Shown here piece by piece: positions 34,247-43,026 of a stretch of DNA of 53,259 nt (positions within the stretch are counted from its first letter, which is position 1; each line of letters starts with the position of its first letter). The translations under genes and the position numbers were made by a program. Source of the DNA: Halobacteriovoraceae bacterium (GTDB taxonomy: Bacteria > Bdellovibrionota > Bacteriovoracia > Bacteriovoracales > Bacteriovoracaceae); contig PASP01000006.1 in the NCBI GenBank assembly GCA_002712005.1, positions 58,119 to 111,377 on the forward strand, given 5' to 3'. Under the pieces are notes generated by a model. It searched no databases, was not told the origin of the DNA, and saw only the letters and a program-made list of their open reading frames with translations.

Positions 34247-35058
34247 TCGACATCGACACAGAATATCTCCTTAGACGCTATAATAAAATCATACTCATGT
34301 GGATTAATGAGCAGGATAAAGACAAGAGCCTAGACCTCAAGACTCTTCAAGATCAATTAACCCAATTCATTTTGAGATACGAGCAATATGTCACCACGGA
34401 AAGGGTATCCGTTGAAAAATACTTTAACTTTCTCGAACAAACTCCCTACCCCATTTTAAAAGATGCTTTGAGTGCTGGACAATTTGAAAGTAAGGCATGG
34501 CTCAGAGAAGAGCTACTCGCCAACCTTGGCCCCAAGAAGCTTGGACAAACGCTTATTCTTGGAGGATGGGTTGGGCTTTTGGGTCCTATTCTCTTTCAAA
34601 GAGAGTCTGAATTGGGCATAGAGCGAATCTTTAGTATGGATAAAGATCCCAACTGCACTCGCTATGCTGACTTATTGAATACACCGTGGCTTATCCAAGA
34701 CTGGAAGTATAAGGCCTTTTGTGCAGATGCAACTCAAATCGATTATTCTCATCTCATTGCAACCACAACACAGCTCATCGACAATGAAAGAAAAGAAATA
34801 GATTTTGAAATTGATCCCCTCGATACCATTATCAATACAAGCTGCGAGCATTTCCCTCTAGAGAGCTGGCTTTCTTCAGTAAAAAAGGGAACGCTTTTAA
34901 TTCTTCAATCAAATAATTTTCATGAACATCCAGAGCATACTTCGACCCATAAGGACCTTGAATCCTTTCAAAAAGATGCCAATCTCTCAAAAGTGATCTA
35001 TGCCGCCGAAAAAGCCCTGCCTAAATACAAGAGATTCCTTCTTATAGGGCAAAAGTAA
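34243..35058 (+). CDS. Probable class I SAM-dependent methyltransferase-like protein
   Basis: The 271-residue protein starts at GTG 34243 overlapping the previous stop. KLGQTLILGGWVGLLGP (about 99-114) resembles the glycine-rich SAM loop, IFSMDKDPNCTRYADLLN an acidic motif II, and FCADATQIDY a motif III. IINTSCEHFPLESWL would form the strand 4 region. The N-terminal about 90 residues are helical and unassigned. It is paired with the DGDN protein. Assignment to the Rossmann fold is fair; the methyl acceptor is unknown. Confidence 0.55.
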   Translation: MIDIDTEYLLRRYNKIILMWINEQDKDKSLDLKTLQDQLTQFILRYEQYVTTERVSVEKYFNFLEQTPYPILKDALSAGQFESKAWLREELLANLGPKKLGQTLILGGWVGLLGPILFQRESELGIERIFSMDKDPNCTRYADLLNTPWLIQDWKYKAFCADATQIDYSHLIATTTQLIDNERKEIDFEIDPLDTIINTSCEHFPLESWLSSVKKGTLLILQSNNFHEHPEHTSTHKDLESFQKDANLSKVIYAAEKALPKYKRFLLIGQK

Positions 35059-35134
35059 CCGAAGCTTAGATTTTAATTTTCAATAAGATAAGGTAAAATA
35101 TCCATTCTCATCCTCTTTTATTTTTTGGATCGTT

Positions 35135-36571
35135 ATGAACAAAAGAATTCTTATTATCGGGGCAGGTCCCGCTGGTCTTGCAGCAGCTTATAAGTTGTGT
35201 AAAAGAGGAATGGAAGTTCATATCTATGAGTCCCACCCACAGCAAGTAGGCGGACTCTCAAAAACAATTGCTCATAAAGAATTTAGCTTTGATATTGGTG
35301 GCCATCGCTTTTATACAAAATCTGAAGAAGTTAGAGAATTTTGGCATAAAATTATGGGAGATCAGTTTTTAAAGCGAAAGAGACTCTCTCGTATTTTCTT
35401 TGAAAATAAGTTCTTTAATTACCCCCTCGAGCTAAGTGATGTCCTTCTTAAAATTAGTCCCTTGCGATCCCTAGGTTTTCTCCTTTCCTATCTCAAGGCC
35501 CAAATTGAAAATAAGCTCCTATCCCATAGAGAAAGTCATTCTTTAGAAGATTGGTTGACCCATCATTTTGGCAAGAGCCTCTATAAAACCTTTTTCAAAA
35601 GTTATAGTGAGAAAGTATGGGGACGTCCCTGTAGTCAGATATCTTCTGACTGGGCAGCACAACGAATTAATGATTTCAATGTTAAAGAAATCGTCTTTCA
35701 ACTGGTTAAAAAGGGATTATTCTTAAATAGACCCCTCTCTCCAAAGAAACTCAAAACACTTATTGGTGAATTTGATTATCCGGAAAAAGGTCCCGGCATG
35801 CTATGGGATAAAGTGGCCAAGGAAATAGAGAGTATGGGGGGGAAGATATATCTGCACCATAGAGTTAAAGAAATCAGTAAGCCCAAAGATAATCAATGGC
35901 AGCTCTCGTTTGAAAACGGTGAAGAATCACTCATTGGAGATCACCTCATATCCACTTATCCTATGAAAGAACTCTTAGGTCATATGAAATCACTTATTGA
36001 TCGGCCAGAATAGAATAAGTGGCTAAGTGAAATACAATATCGAGACTTCTTAACGATTGTTCTCATGTTTAAAAAGAAAGTGACCTTTCCCGATAATTGG
36101 ATTTATATCCACGACAAGAATGTTAATGTTGCCCGTATTCAAAATTATAAGAATTGGTCACCTTTTATGGTTCCCTCGGAAGAGTATACGAGTTACGGAT
36201 TAGAGTATTTTTGTCAAAAAGGAGATGGGCTATGGGAGAAGAGTGATGATGAACTCTTTTCGATGGCAATTGATGAAATTAAGAAAATAGATCTCCCTTT
36301 TTCAGAAATAGAATTGGAATATAAGGTGCTTCGTATTCCAAAGGCCTATCCTGTCTATGATCATAATCATCGCAATAGACTGGAAGAAATCAAAAATTAT
36401 TTGGAGAAATTTCCAACTCTCCATTTGGCCGGAAGAAATGGAATGCATCGCTATAATAATCAAGATCATTCAATCAAAACCGGATTTCTCTGTGCAGAAA
36501 ATATTGCAGCCGATAAGAAGCTTTTTGATCCTTGGCAGGTCAATCAAGATGCTATTTATTTAGAGAAGTAG
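35135..36571 (+). pseudogene. FAD/NAD(P)-dependent oxidoreductase interrupted by an in-frame TAG
   Basis: The N-terminal part (residues 1-292) has the Rossmann dinucleotide motif ILIIGAGPAGLAAAYKL and GGHRFYTKSEEV, as in the protoporphyrinogen-oxidase/UDP-galactopyranose-mutase-like group. It stops at TAG 36011-36013. The same frame then continues without a shift (NKWLSEIQYRDFLTIVLMFKKK) into the conserved C-terminal part: FPDNWIYIHD, SYGLEYFCQKGDGLW, IPKAYPVYD and AGRNGMHRYNNQDHS. The whole is one 477-residue protein with a single nonsense codon. The TAG may be a mutation, a sequencing error or a read-through site. Its last 16 bases overlap the convergent membrane gene. Confidence 0.8.
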
Positions 36572-37995
36572 AGATTTCTAGATTCATAGAGAGATCTTGT
36601 CCCTTCTTTGATCAAATCAGAACAGAAGTTCATATTATCTTTAAAAATAAGAAAGTAAGGCTCCCTAACTTTACCTAGAACTTCCCTATTCAAAGAAAAA
36701 TCCCATCCCCCTAAACAATGCAATCTCCCTCCACTTTCTAGCAAAACTGACTCATAGAAGCGAGGACAGTTACCACAGGCGACAACCATCTTATCCTCTT
36801 TTGAAGAAGAGGAAAGCTCTTGAGTAAGCTTGACCATCACTTCAGGAATATTGGGATAATTATCAATATAGAAATAAATCTTAAGGCAATTAGGAAGAAA
36901 AAGGAGGATCATACATATGAAAAAGAGAGTGGGAGAAAGTAAGAGAGAAGAACCCTTATCCCTTCCCGAAACTTTTTTTCTCCAAATCACAGGAAGAAAA
37001 GCGATAAATATAAAGGAGAAAGCAGCTCCCCCAATGAAGAATCGATATTCAAAACTCGGCAATCCCAAGAAATTGAGAATTAATGAAATCACAAGGAGAA
37101 GACATAAGGGAGAAAAAAAGAGTAAAAGAACTCTCTTATTAAATTTAAGCATTCTTAAGAATACGAAAATCAAAAGAAAGAGAAAAATAAAATTATCGTT
37201 ATATAAGTACAGAAAGAGGCCGTAAAACTTAGTTAAGCTCACTGCCCGTCTCTGCTCTAAAACAAGAGGATCACTATTTATCTGGTAAAAGATCAATGAG
37301 GTTATCGCGAGGGCAAAGAGTGCACCTACAAAAGAGATGAATGCCTTCGATACACCTTTTTTCAAATACCAAAAAAGTATAAATAAGTAGAGAGCAAGAA
37401 CGAGACCAAAGAGATGACTTAATCCTAGAAAGAACAGAGAAAGAATGAAAAGACAAAAGAAACGCCTCTCTTCTGTGTTTTCCCATTTCAACCCCAAATA
37501 AAAGCTTAAAAGAGAGAAGAAAAGCATCAAACTATAAGGCCTAGCATTAAATCCATATTCAATAGAAAAGAAGCTAAGAGAAAAAATCAAAGTTCCAAGC
37601 CAACGCTGGTTTTGAGACACTGGATAAGAGGGAACTAAATTTCTAATTCCCATAATTCTATAAAAGAGGAAAAAACCAGGAATAACAAGAAAGAAAGAAA
37701 TAAAGCGAAAAGCGAATAGATTCTCAGGAAAATACTTAACCAGAGGATAAGATAGAATGTAGCCTAGAGGAAATTGGAAATCATGGGTGTAATTATACTC
37801 AATCACTCCCAAGAGAGAGTGAACCTGAGAAAGAAGATCATACTGAATATTCTCATCAAAGCTAAGTGGACTCTCTAATAAAAGATATAATCGAAAGAGA
37901 ACACCAAGAACGAGGAGAATAGGAATATAAAATGAAAAGGAGGCCGCTCTCTTTTTCCCTAATTCTCTTTTATGTGAAGATGAAGAATCATTCAT
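36556..37995 (-). CDS. GT-C-type polytopic glycosyltransferase-like membrane protein
   Basis: From ATG 37995 the protein is 479 residues. GAGGAAG lies just upstream, and the start overlaps the previous stop by 4 bases. It has about ten hydrophobic helices. The first periplasmic loop has LLESPLSFDENIQYDLL, with an acidic DE pair like the catalytic residue of GT39/GT83/ArnT enzymes, followed by HDFQFPLGYILSYPLV. Such enzymes use polyprenyl-linked sugars on the periplasmic face. The soluble C-terminus includes GNCPRFYESVLL. Convergent with the interrupted oxidoreductase. Confidence 0.65.
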   Translation of the reverse strand: MNDSSSSHKRELGKKRAASFSFYIPILLVLGVLFRLYLLLESPLSFDENIQYDLLSQVHSLLGVIEYNYTHDFQFPLGYILSYPLVKYFPENLFAFRFISFFLVIPGFFLFYRIMGIRNLVPSYPVSQNQRWLGTLIFSLSFFSIEYGFNARPYSLMLFFSLLSFYLGLKWENTEERRFFCLFILSLFFLGLSHLFGLVLALYLFILFWYLKKGVSKAFISFVGALFALAITSLIFYQINSDPLVLEQRRAVSLTKFYGLFLYLYNDNFIFLFLLIFVFLRMLKFNKRVLLLFFSPLCLLLVISLILNFLGLPSFEYRFFIGGAAFSFIFIAFLPVIWRKKVSGRDKGSSLLLSPTLFFICMILLFLPNCLKIYFYIDNYPNIPEVMVKLTQELSSSSKEDKMVVACGNCPRFYESVLLESGGRLHCLGGWDFSLNREVLGKVREPYFLIFKDNMNFCSDLIKEGTRSLYESRNLYFSK

Positions 37996-39089
37996 TTCTT
38001 CTTCCTCCCCAATAGGAAATTCCCCATAGGTCTTAAATAGCCCCGCCAATGATATTCACTCATATAATATATTTTACAGAAAATACGATGAATTATTTTA
38101 TAATAGATAAAAATACCACTCATATATAAGAAGTGCCGGACTTTATGGTAGATCTTTTTAACTAAAGGCGGAGCAAAAATAAGCTCCATCTTCATAAGCC
38201 CCCTTTTCCATAAGGGAATTTTGTGTTTCTGGGTCTTAGAATTTAAGCCCAATTGAAAGAAGTAGTCATAAAGTTTAAAGTAGAAGAGATTCTCTTCTCT
38301 CATTTGCCTATCACTTGATATCTTTTTCTTAGAAATTGAAGATTTTAAAGTCAAATTATTTTGTAAATTATGGGCCTTCCCCCCACCTTGACGATAGGCC
38401 TTTTTAATAAATTCAAAGAAAGAAAGATTAAAATGATGATAGACCTTAAATTCCGAGCGATAAATGAGGATCTTTCCATGTTGATAGAGTTGAACATTAA
38501 GAGAAGTTTCAGTACCTCCGTAACTCATTTGGGGGTCAAAATTAAATCCTTCGTCAAACACTTCTCGACGATATAAGGTATTCCCCCCAATTAAATAACA
38601 TGTTTCTCCCCTCTCATTTTCTACAGCATTTTCAAGCCACTTGCTAGCAAGGTAGGCATATACATGATTTCTTCTCTTCTTACTTTGCTCATTGCTCTCC
38701 GTATAACCACCACCAAGAGCAGAAATATCTGCATTTTCTTTCATAAATTGCAAAAGAGATTCTAAATAATTGGATTTAATCAGGGCACAATCATCGTCTA
38801 TAAAGTAAAGGTAATTTGCCCTTGCTTTCATTGCTCCAAAATTTCGAGCAATATTTGCACTTTCCTTATTCGTTGCAAATATTCTTAAATCATAGAAATA
38901 CTCTCTCATCTCTCTCAAAAGATTTTCAAGAAAAGCTAAATCACGAGAAAAATTGGCGACTAAGATAATATCTAATCCGCGCGAAAGATTATCTTCTTTT
39001 AAAGACGTGAAAAGCTTTAAGAGCGAGTCTCGATTCTTTTTGGGCAGATGAGTGGGGATAACGACAGAGATGTGAGGGGTCACTACCAT
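37992..39089 (-). CDS. GT2-family glycosyltransferase
   Basis: From ATG 39089 (GGAG five bases upstream) the protein is about 365 residues. Motifs are HISVVIPTHLPKKNRDSLL, IILVANFSRD, ATNKESANIARNFGAMKA and YLYFIDDDCALI, with GGNTLYRREVFDEGFNFDP and YGGTETSLNVQLYQHG on the acceptor side. The C-terminus holds a hydrophobic basic segment likely to attach to the membrane. It overlaps the upstream GT2 gene by 7 bases and the downstream GT-C-type gene by 4 bases. The three minus genes form one operon that presumably builds or exports one glycan. Confidence 0.8.
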   Translation of the reverse strand: MVVTPHISVVIPTHLPKKNRDSLLKLFTSLKEDNLSRGLDIILVANFSRDLAFLENLLREMREYFYDLRIFATNKESANIARNFGAMKARANYLYFIDDDCALIKSNYLESLLQFMKENADISALGGGYTESNEQSKKRRNHVYAYLASKWLENAVENERGETCYLIGGNTLYRREVFDEGFNFDPQMSYGGTETSLNVQLYQHGKILIYRSEFKVYHHFNLSFFEFIKKAYRQGGGKAHNLQNNLTLKSSISKKKISSDRQMREENLFYFKLYDYFFQLGLNSKTQKHKIPLWKRGLMKMELIFAPPLVKKIYHKVRHFLYMSGIFIYYKIIHRIFCKIYYMSEYHWRGYLRPMGNFLLGRKKK

Positions 39090-40258
39090 AGAAACTCCTG
39101 ATGCACTTGTCCCCTGTCTTCCAACTCTCTGTGATGAAGAACACTCTTCCATTCAATACTTCGATCATCGAAGTAGAGCATTCCTGTACGAGAAGTCGCA
39201 CTTGAAAAATTCTTCCTCTCATTATCCAAGATGGGAGAAGGATAGCGACAAAAGATAAGTCCCCACACTTTACCTAAGTGACTTACTACAAATAAGATAA
39301 GGAGAAATAAATGTATTTGATTAGGGTATTTAAATAATTGAATGAGTGAAGAAAAGAGATCTCTAAGAGCAAGAGTCATTTTTACTTTGAGACCCTTACC
39401 ATTCGAGGAACTTTGAGGCTCATTAAATAGACCCTCCCATTTATGAAAATAGATTATTTTGGTTTTACCTTCCTCAAAGGAGCGCTTTAAATAATCCCAA
39501 AAATTCTCTCCATTGAAATAAACATAGGCGCGAGATTTTTTAGTAGCTCCTAGGTCTCCTCCGGCCAAGAAGAACCTCTTGGAAAGATCAATATCTTCAT
39601 GTCGTGGTAAATAGGGATCAAAGCCTTTGATTTCATAAAATCGCTTTCGATCGTAAATACAAGCCGCAGAGTTGATCATAGGTGATTCAAAACAAGAGCG
39701 ACCTAAGAGATGAAAGGTTCCTCGCGTGGCCTTTTTAATGGCGTAAGTTCGAAGTTTTAATAAGAAGGGCTCTTTATGATCAGGACTAAAGTCTGCTGTG
39801 GGAATAATGGGTCCACAACCCCCTGTTGCGCCTTTTTCTTCGAGAAAGGAGATCAATCGCTCTGCCCAATTCTCTTCAATCCATACATCGGCATCTATGA
39901 AGGCCAACCACTTTCCACAGGCCTTAAGAGCCCCGTGATTTCGAGCATAGGAGCGTCCCCTTTGGTCTTCGTTTAAAAGGTATATCTGGGTTGAATGATG
40001 AATTCTTTGAATCTCTGAAACGACTTGGGCCGTCTCATCAGTACAGGCGTTATCGACGACAATGATTTCATAAGGAAGTGATGAGTCTCCGTTTTTGTGG
40101 GACTCTATAATGGACTCTAGACACTTTCTGATAGTGGCAGCTGCATTATAACACGGAACAACATAACTTATCAGCCTAGCTTGCACATCGTTCGTGTCCT
40201 GTGTCTCATTTGCATTTTTGGCAAAGTCCCAGCGTTGGCCGGAGTCCTCAAATACCAT
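39083..40258 (-). CDS. GT2-family glycosyltransferase with a C-terminal membrane helix
   Basis: The 391-residue protein has LISYVVPCYNAAATIRKCLE, IIVVDNACTDETA, GRSYARNHGALKACG, WLAFIDADVWIEENWAERLI, and PYLPRHEDIDLSKRFFLAGG, the classical GT2 set in order. A membrane segment (HLFLLILFVVSHLGKVWGLIF) lies near residue 330. AAGGA precedes the ATG by about six bases. It is the first gene of the minus-strand glycosyltransferase operon and diverges from the twitch radical-SAM gene across a 92-bp gap. Confidence 0.8.
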   Translation of the reverse strand: MVFEDSGQRWDFAKNANETQDTNDVQARLISYVVPCYNAAATIRKCLESIIESHKNGDSSLPYEIIVVDNACTDETAQVVSEIQRIHHSTQIYLLNEDQRGRSYARNHGALKACGKWLAFIDADVWIEENWAERLISFLEEKGATGGCGPIIPTADFSPDHKEPFLLKLRTYAIKKATRGTFHLLGRSCFESPMINSAACIYDRKRFYEIKGFDPYLPRHEDIDLSKRFFLAGGDLGATKKSRAYVYFNGENFWDYLKRSFEEGKTKIIYFHKWEGLFNEPQSSSNGKGLKVKMTLALRDLFSSLIQLFKYPNQIHLFLLILFVVSHLGKVWGLIFCRYPSPILDNERKNFSSATSRTGMLYFDDRSIEWKSVLHHRELEDRGQVHQEFLW

Positions 40259-40286
40259 ATTATCCTTTTCTCAAGCTCGCATCCCT

Positions 40287-40314
40287 TTGAATCTGTGGAA
40301 CAATCAAGTATGCT
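40287..40314 (+). promoter_or_regulatory. Putative promoter of the last radical-SAM operon
   Basis: TTGAAT (40287-40292) and TATGCT (40309-40314) are 16 bases apart and 37 bases before the ATG at 40351. The fit to the consensus is moderate. Confidence 0.4.
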
Positions 40315-40350
40315 ATTTAATTATGAATCTATAACCGACCAAGGTCTTTC

Positions 40351-41715
40351 ATGTACGGTGATCGTAAAAGTATAGCTAACGCTAAAGAAAAGCTCAACGC
40401 TGTATCGCCAAGTTTCTGCGTGGCCAAGTGGCTAAATGCCACTATCCACCTCCACTTGGGAAGAACCCATTCGTGTCATCTCCCCCCCCATCATCCAATA
40501 AGTCCTAAAGATATCAAGAAAGACCCTTCAGGCATTCATAATACTGCTGAAAAGAAATCTCAACGAAAGCTCATGTTAAAAGGTAAAAGGCCCGCGGGTT
40601 GTCAGTCCTGTTGGAATATAGAAGATCTCCCCGGAGAGCACTATAGCGACCGCCATTTTATGGCCCATTACTTTTGGGCAGAACCTCATTTTGATGAAGT
40701 CATTGAACATGGCCATAAGAAGTCAATTAACCCTCGTTACTTAGAAGTAAGCTTTAGTAGTAGCTGTAATTTTAAATGCAGTTACTGCTCTCCCACTTAC
40801 TCTTCAAGTTGGGAAAAGGAAGTAAAGAAGTTTGGAGCCTATAAATTAGACTCCACTTCTCTTTATCTGGAACCCAATATTTTGAAGCTTCGTAAAGAAA
40901 TGCCATTACCTGAAGAAGATAATCCCTATATAGAAGCCTTTTGGAAATGGTGGCCAAATCTTTCCCCTGATTTAAAAGTCTTTCGCATTACCGGAGGAGA
41001 GCCCCTCCTTAGTAAGGATACTTTTAAAATCTTTGACGAAATCAAGAAAAAGCCATTACCCCAATTAGAGTTTTCTATAAATACCAATCTAGGCATACCA
41101 CAGCCTACTTTCAATAAGTATATAGAACACATCAAAGAACTCTTGGAAAAGAAATATATTGCTCGATATATGATGTATACGAGCGTTGATAGCTATGGCC
41201 CACAAGCGGAATATATCCGCAACGGTTTAGACTTTAATCTTTTTAAAACAAGAGTTGAAAGTTACCTTCAATCTCATCCCAAGGCCCATCTCTCCTTTAT
41301 GTGTACATTCAACGCCCTCAGTATCTTTAATTTTAAAGAATTTCTAAAATGGATATTGGAATTGAGAAAGCTCTATGGAAAAGGTCGAAATCTATTCATT
41401 GATACTCCCTATCTTCGTTACCCTCAATTTATGACAGTCCAAATACTTCCACAAAAGTATCATCACTACTTAGAAAATATCATTCGCTTTATGAGAGAAT
41501 ATGAAGGAAAAGAAGCTGGCTTTCGCTCCGGAGAGGTCATTAAAATGGAGCGTATTTTTAGTTGGATGAAAGAAGCAAAACCAGAAGAACAAATTAAACA
41601 TCAAAAAGACTTTAAACGCTTCTTTCTTGAGCACGATAAGAGACGAGACACAAACTTTTTAGAAACCTTTCCTGAACTGGAAGAATTTTGGAACTCCATT
41701 GAAACAGATTACTAA
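40351..41715 (+). CDS. Twitch-domain radical SAM enzyme (divergent member)
   Basis: The 454-residue protein has FCVAKWLNATIHLHLGRTHSCH and GCQSCWNIE as reduced twitch-like cysteines. The usual CC pair is CH here. The SAM motif is SSSCNFKCSYCSPTYSSSW (Cys139, Cys143, Cys146), followed by RITGGEPLLSKDTF. A DSYGPQAEYIRNG segment replaces the DG-x-x-x-x-N found in siblings. It has more histidines near the N-terminus than the others, so the auxiliary cluster may be liganded differently. It overlaps the following gene by 17 bases. AAGGT lies about seven bases before the ATG. Confidence 0.8.
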   Translation: MYGDRKSIANAKEKLNAVSPSFCVAKWLNATIHLHLGRTHSCHLPPHHPISPKDIKKDPSGIHNTAEKKSQRKLMLKGKRPAGCQSCWNIEDLPGEHYSDRHFMAHYFWAEPHFDEVIEHGHKKSINPRYLEVSFSSSCNFKCSYCSPTYSSSWEKEVKKFGAYKLDSTSLYLEPNILKLRKEMPLPEEDNPYIEAFWKWWPNLSPDLKVFRITGGEPLLSKDTFKIFDEIKKKPLPQLEFSINTNLGIPQPTFNKYIEHIKELLEKKYIARYMMYTSVDSYGPQAEYIRNGLDFNLFKTRVESYLQSHPKAHLSFMCTFNALSIFNFKEFLKWILELRKLYGKGRNLFIDTPYLRYPQFMTVQILPQKYHHYLENIIRFMREYEGKEAGFRSGEVIKMERIFSWMKEAKPEEQIKHQKDFKRFFLEHDKRRDTNFLETFPELEEFWNSIETDY

Positions 41716-42217
41716 AACTCTCAAACATTTGAAAATGAGATTGAGTTTAGCTCCTGTGCTTTTTTCCCTAATTATATTTGGGCTATATGCAACTCAAATC
41801 ATCTTTAAAAGAGAAGATTGGCCCTTAACTCACCTCTCTCTTTTTTCCGCTGGTCGATATGATACAACCCATACAATAAAAATATCGATCGAAAATATCA
41901 TTCAAGAAAATGGCCAAAAAACGAGGGTTGAACCTCTACTGTGGGGAAGCGACAAATTCTTTATCATCGAATCATTAGAAAAAATAATCCTAGATCGCCA
42001 TCCCAATATTCACGATGGCCCTTCCTTCGCCAAAGACCCTGACACCATCCATCTTATCGATCAATTTGTTGAAGAAAATATTCTTCCCCTCTATAGCTGG
42101 CATCAGAAAGAGAGAAGAGGTGAACTTATCATCCGCCTTCGCTATTGGGATCAATTAAACTTTCAAAATTACCACACTCCAGAAAAAGAAGAAATTTACT
42201 GGAGAAAGTCTTTATGA
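41699..42217 (+). CDS. Membrane-anchored protein resembling the C-terminal domain of the island's HTTM protein
   Basis: The 172-residue product has one N-terminal membrane helix (APVLFSLIIFGLYATQIIF) and then a soluble domain beginning WPLTHLSLFSAGRYDTTHTIKISIE. The corresponding place in the HTTM gene at 17796-19235 reads WPFSTATMYAHPETFPYNEINFYI after its last helix. This suggests the soluble domain is encoded separately here. The start is uncertain: TTG at 41699 overlaps the radical-SAM gene, and ATG 41735 has no ribosome site. It overlaps the next gene by 4 bases (ATGA). Confidence 0.55.
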   Translation: MKQITKTLKHLKMRLSLAPVLFSLIIFGLYATQIIFKREDWPLTHLSLFSAGRYDTTHTIKISIENIIQENGQKTRVEPLLWGSDKFFIIESLEKIILDRHPNIHDGPSFAKDPDTIHLIDQFVEENILPLYSWHQKERRGELIIRLRYWDQLNFQNYHTPEKEEIYWRKSL

Positions 42218-43026
42218 ATCTTAGAAAGCTACAACTCCAAATTTATCGCGCCCTCATTTTTGGTCCCGCCACATGGTATATCTTCTTTAAAGGACACTAT
42301 TATCCCGATAATTTCTATGAAACTTGGCAACCTATTAGTTTCTACCACTTACTTTCAGGGCCTTGGAGTCAAAACTTCTTAGATGGCCTTCGTTATCTTT
42401 GGTTTATCTTTTGCCAATTTACTTTTATTTCTCTATATCCAAGATTTTACAAAGAACGAAATTATCGCCTCTTGAGTGTCCCGGCCACCCTCTTGGCGAT
42501 TCTCTTTTTAGGCCATGATTATAATTTTGGAACCATCTATCATGGAACTCATCTTTATGTAGCCGTTTGCTTACTTCTAAGCTTGGCCCCTAAGAATCGA
42601 AAAAATAGGGATTCCCCTTACGATTGGCACATACCTTTAATCAAGAGTTTTATTTCTTTCATGCTCTTTAGTGCAGGCCTACAAAAAATATTCAAAGGTG
42701 GAGTAGATTGGTTCACGACAGATGCCCTCTTTATAAAAATGGTACTCCTTCCTGCCCATCCCCCCCTAGCTTCACTCCTTCTTGAAGCTCCGCTGTGGGT
42801 TCATCAGTTATTAGGATTTATCATTCTGATAGTAGTTCAGCTCAGTGCACCCCTCGCTCTCATAAGTCCCGTTACAGGCCTCTTCTATTTCATACTTTGG
42901 AGTCTCTTTCACATTGGAGCGAGTCTAATCTTTAGTGTGGGAACAAGTTTCTATTCTCAAATCTTTTGTTATGCCATTTTCTTAAGCCCTAGCTTAATCA
43001 AGCATAATCCCTTAAAACGAAATTAA
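42214..43026 (+). CDS. HTTM-like polytopic membrane protein
   Basis: From ATG 42214 (overlapping the previous stop by 4 bases, GGAGA upstream) the protein is about 270 residues with six or more hydrophobic helices. PISFYHLLSGPW, GHDYNFGTIYHGTHLYVAVCLLLSLAP and FMLFSAGLQKIFKGGVDWF parallel the HTTM protein at 17796-19235 (PISFFQGI; GTVYDSTTLVCVVLGILPF; LCSAIQKMRLGGLRW). It therefore looks like the membrane half of a split HTTM system whose soluble half is the preceding gene. The upstream radical-SAM gene completes the same gene pairing as at 16.7-19.2 kb. Confidence 0.65.
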   Translation: MNLRKLQLQIYRALIFGPATWYIFFKGHYYPDNFYETWQPISFYHLLSGPWSQNFLDGLRYLWFIFCQFTFISLYPRFYKERNYRLLSVPATLLAILFLGHDYNFGTIYHGTHLYVAVCLLLSLAPKNRKNRDSPYDWHIPLIKSFISFMLFSAGLQKIFKGGVDWFTTDALFIKMVLLPAHPPLASLLLEAPLWVHQLLGFIILIVVQLSAPLALISPVTGLFYFILWSLFHIGASLIFSVGTSFYSQIFCYAIFLSPSLIKHNPLKRN

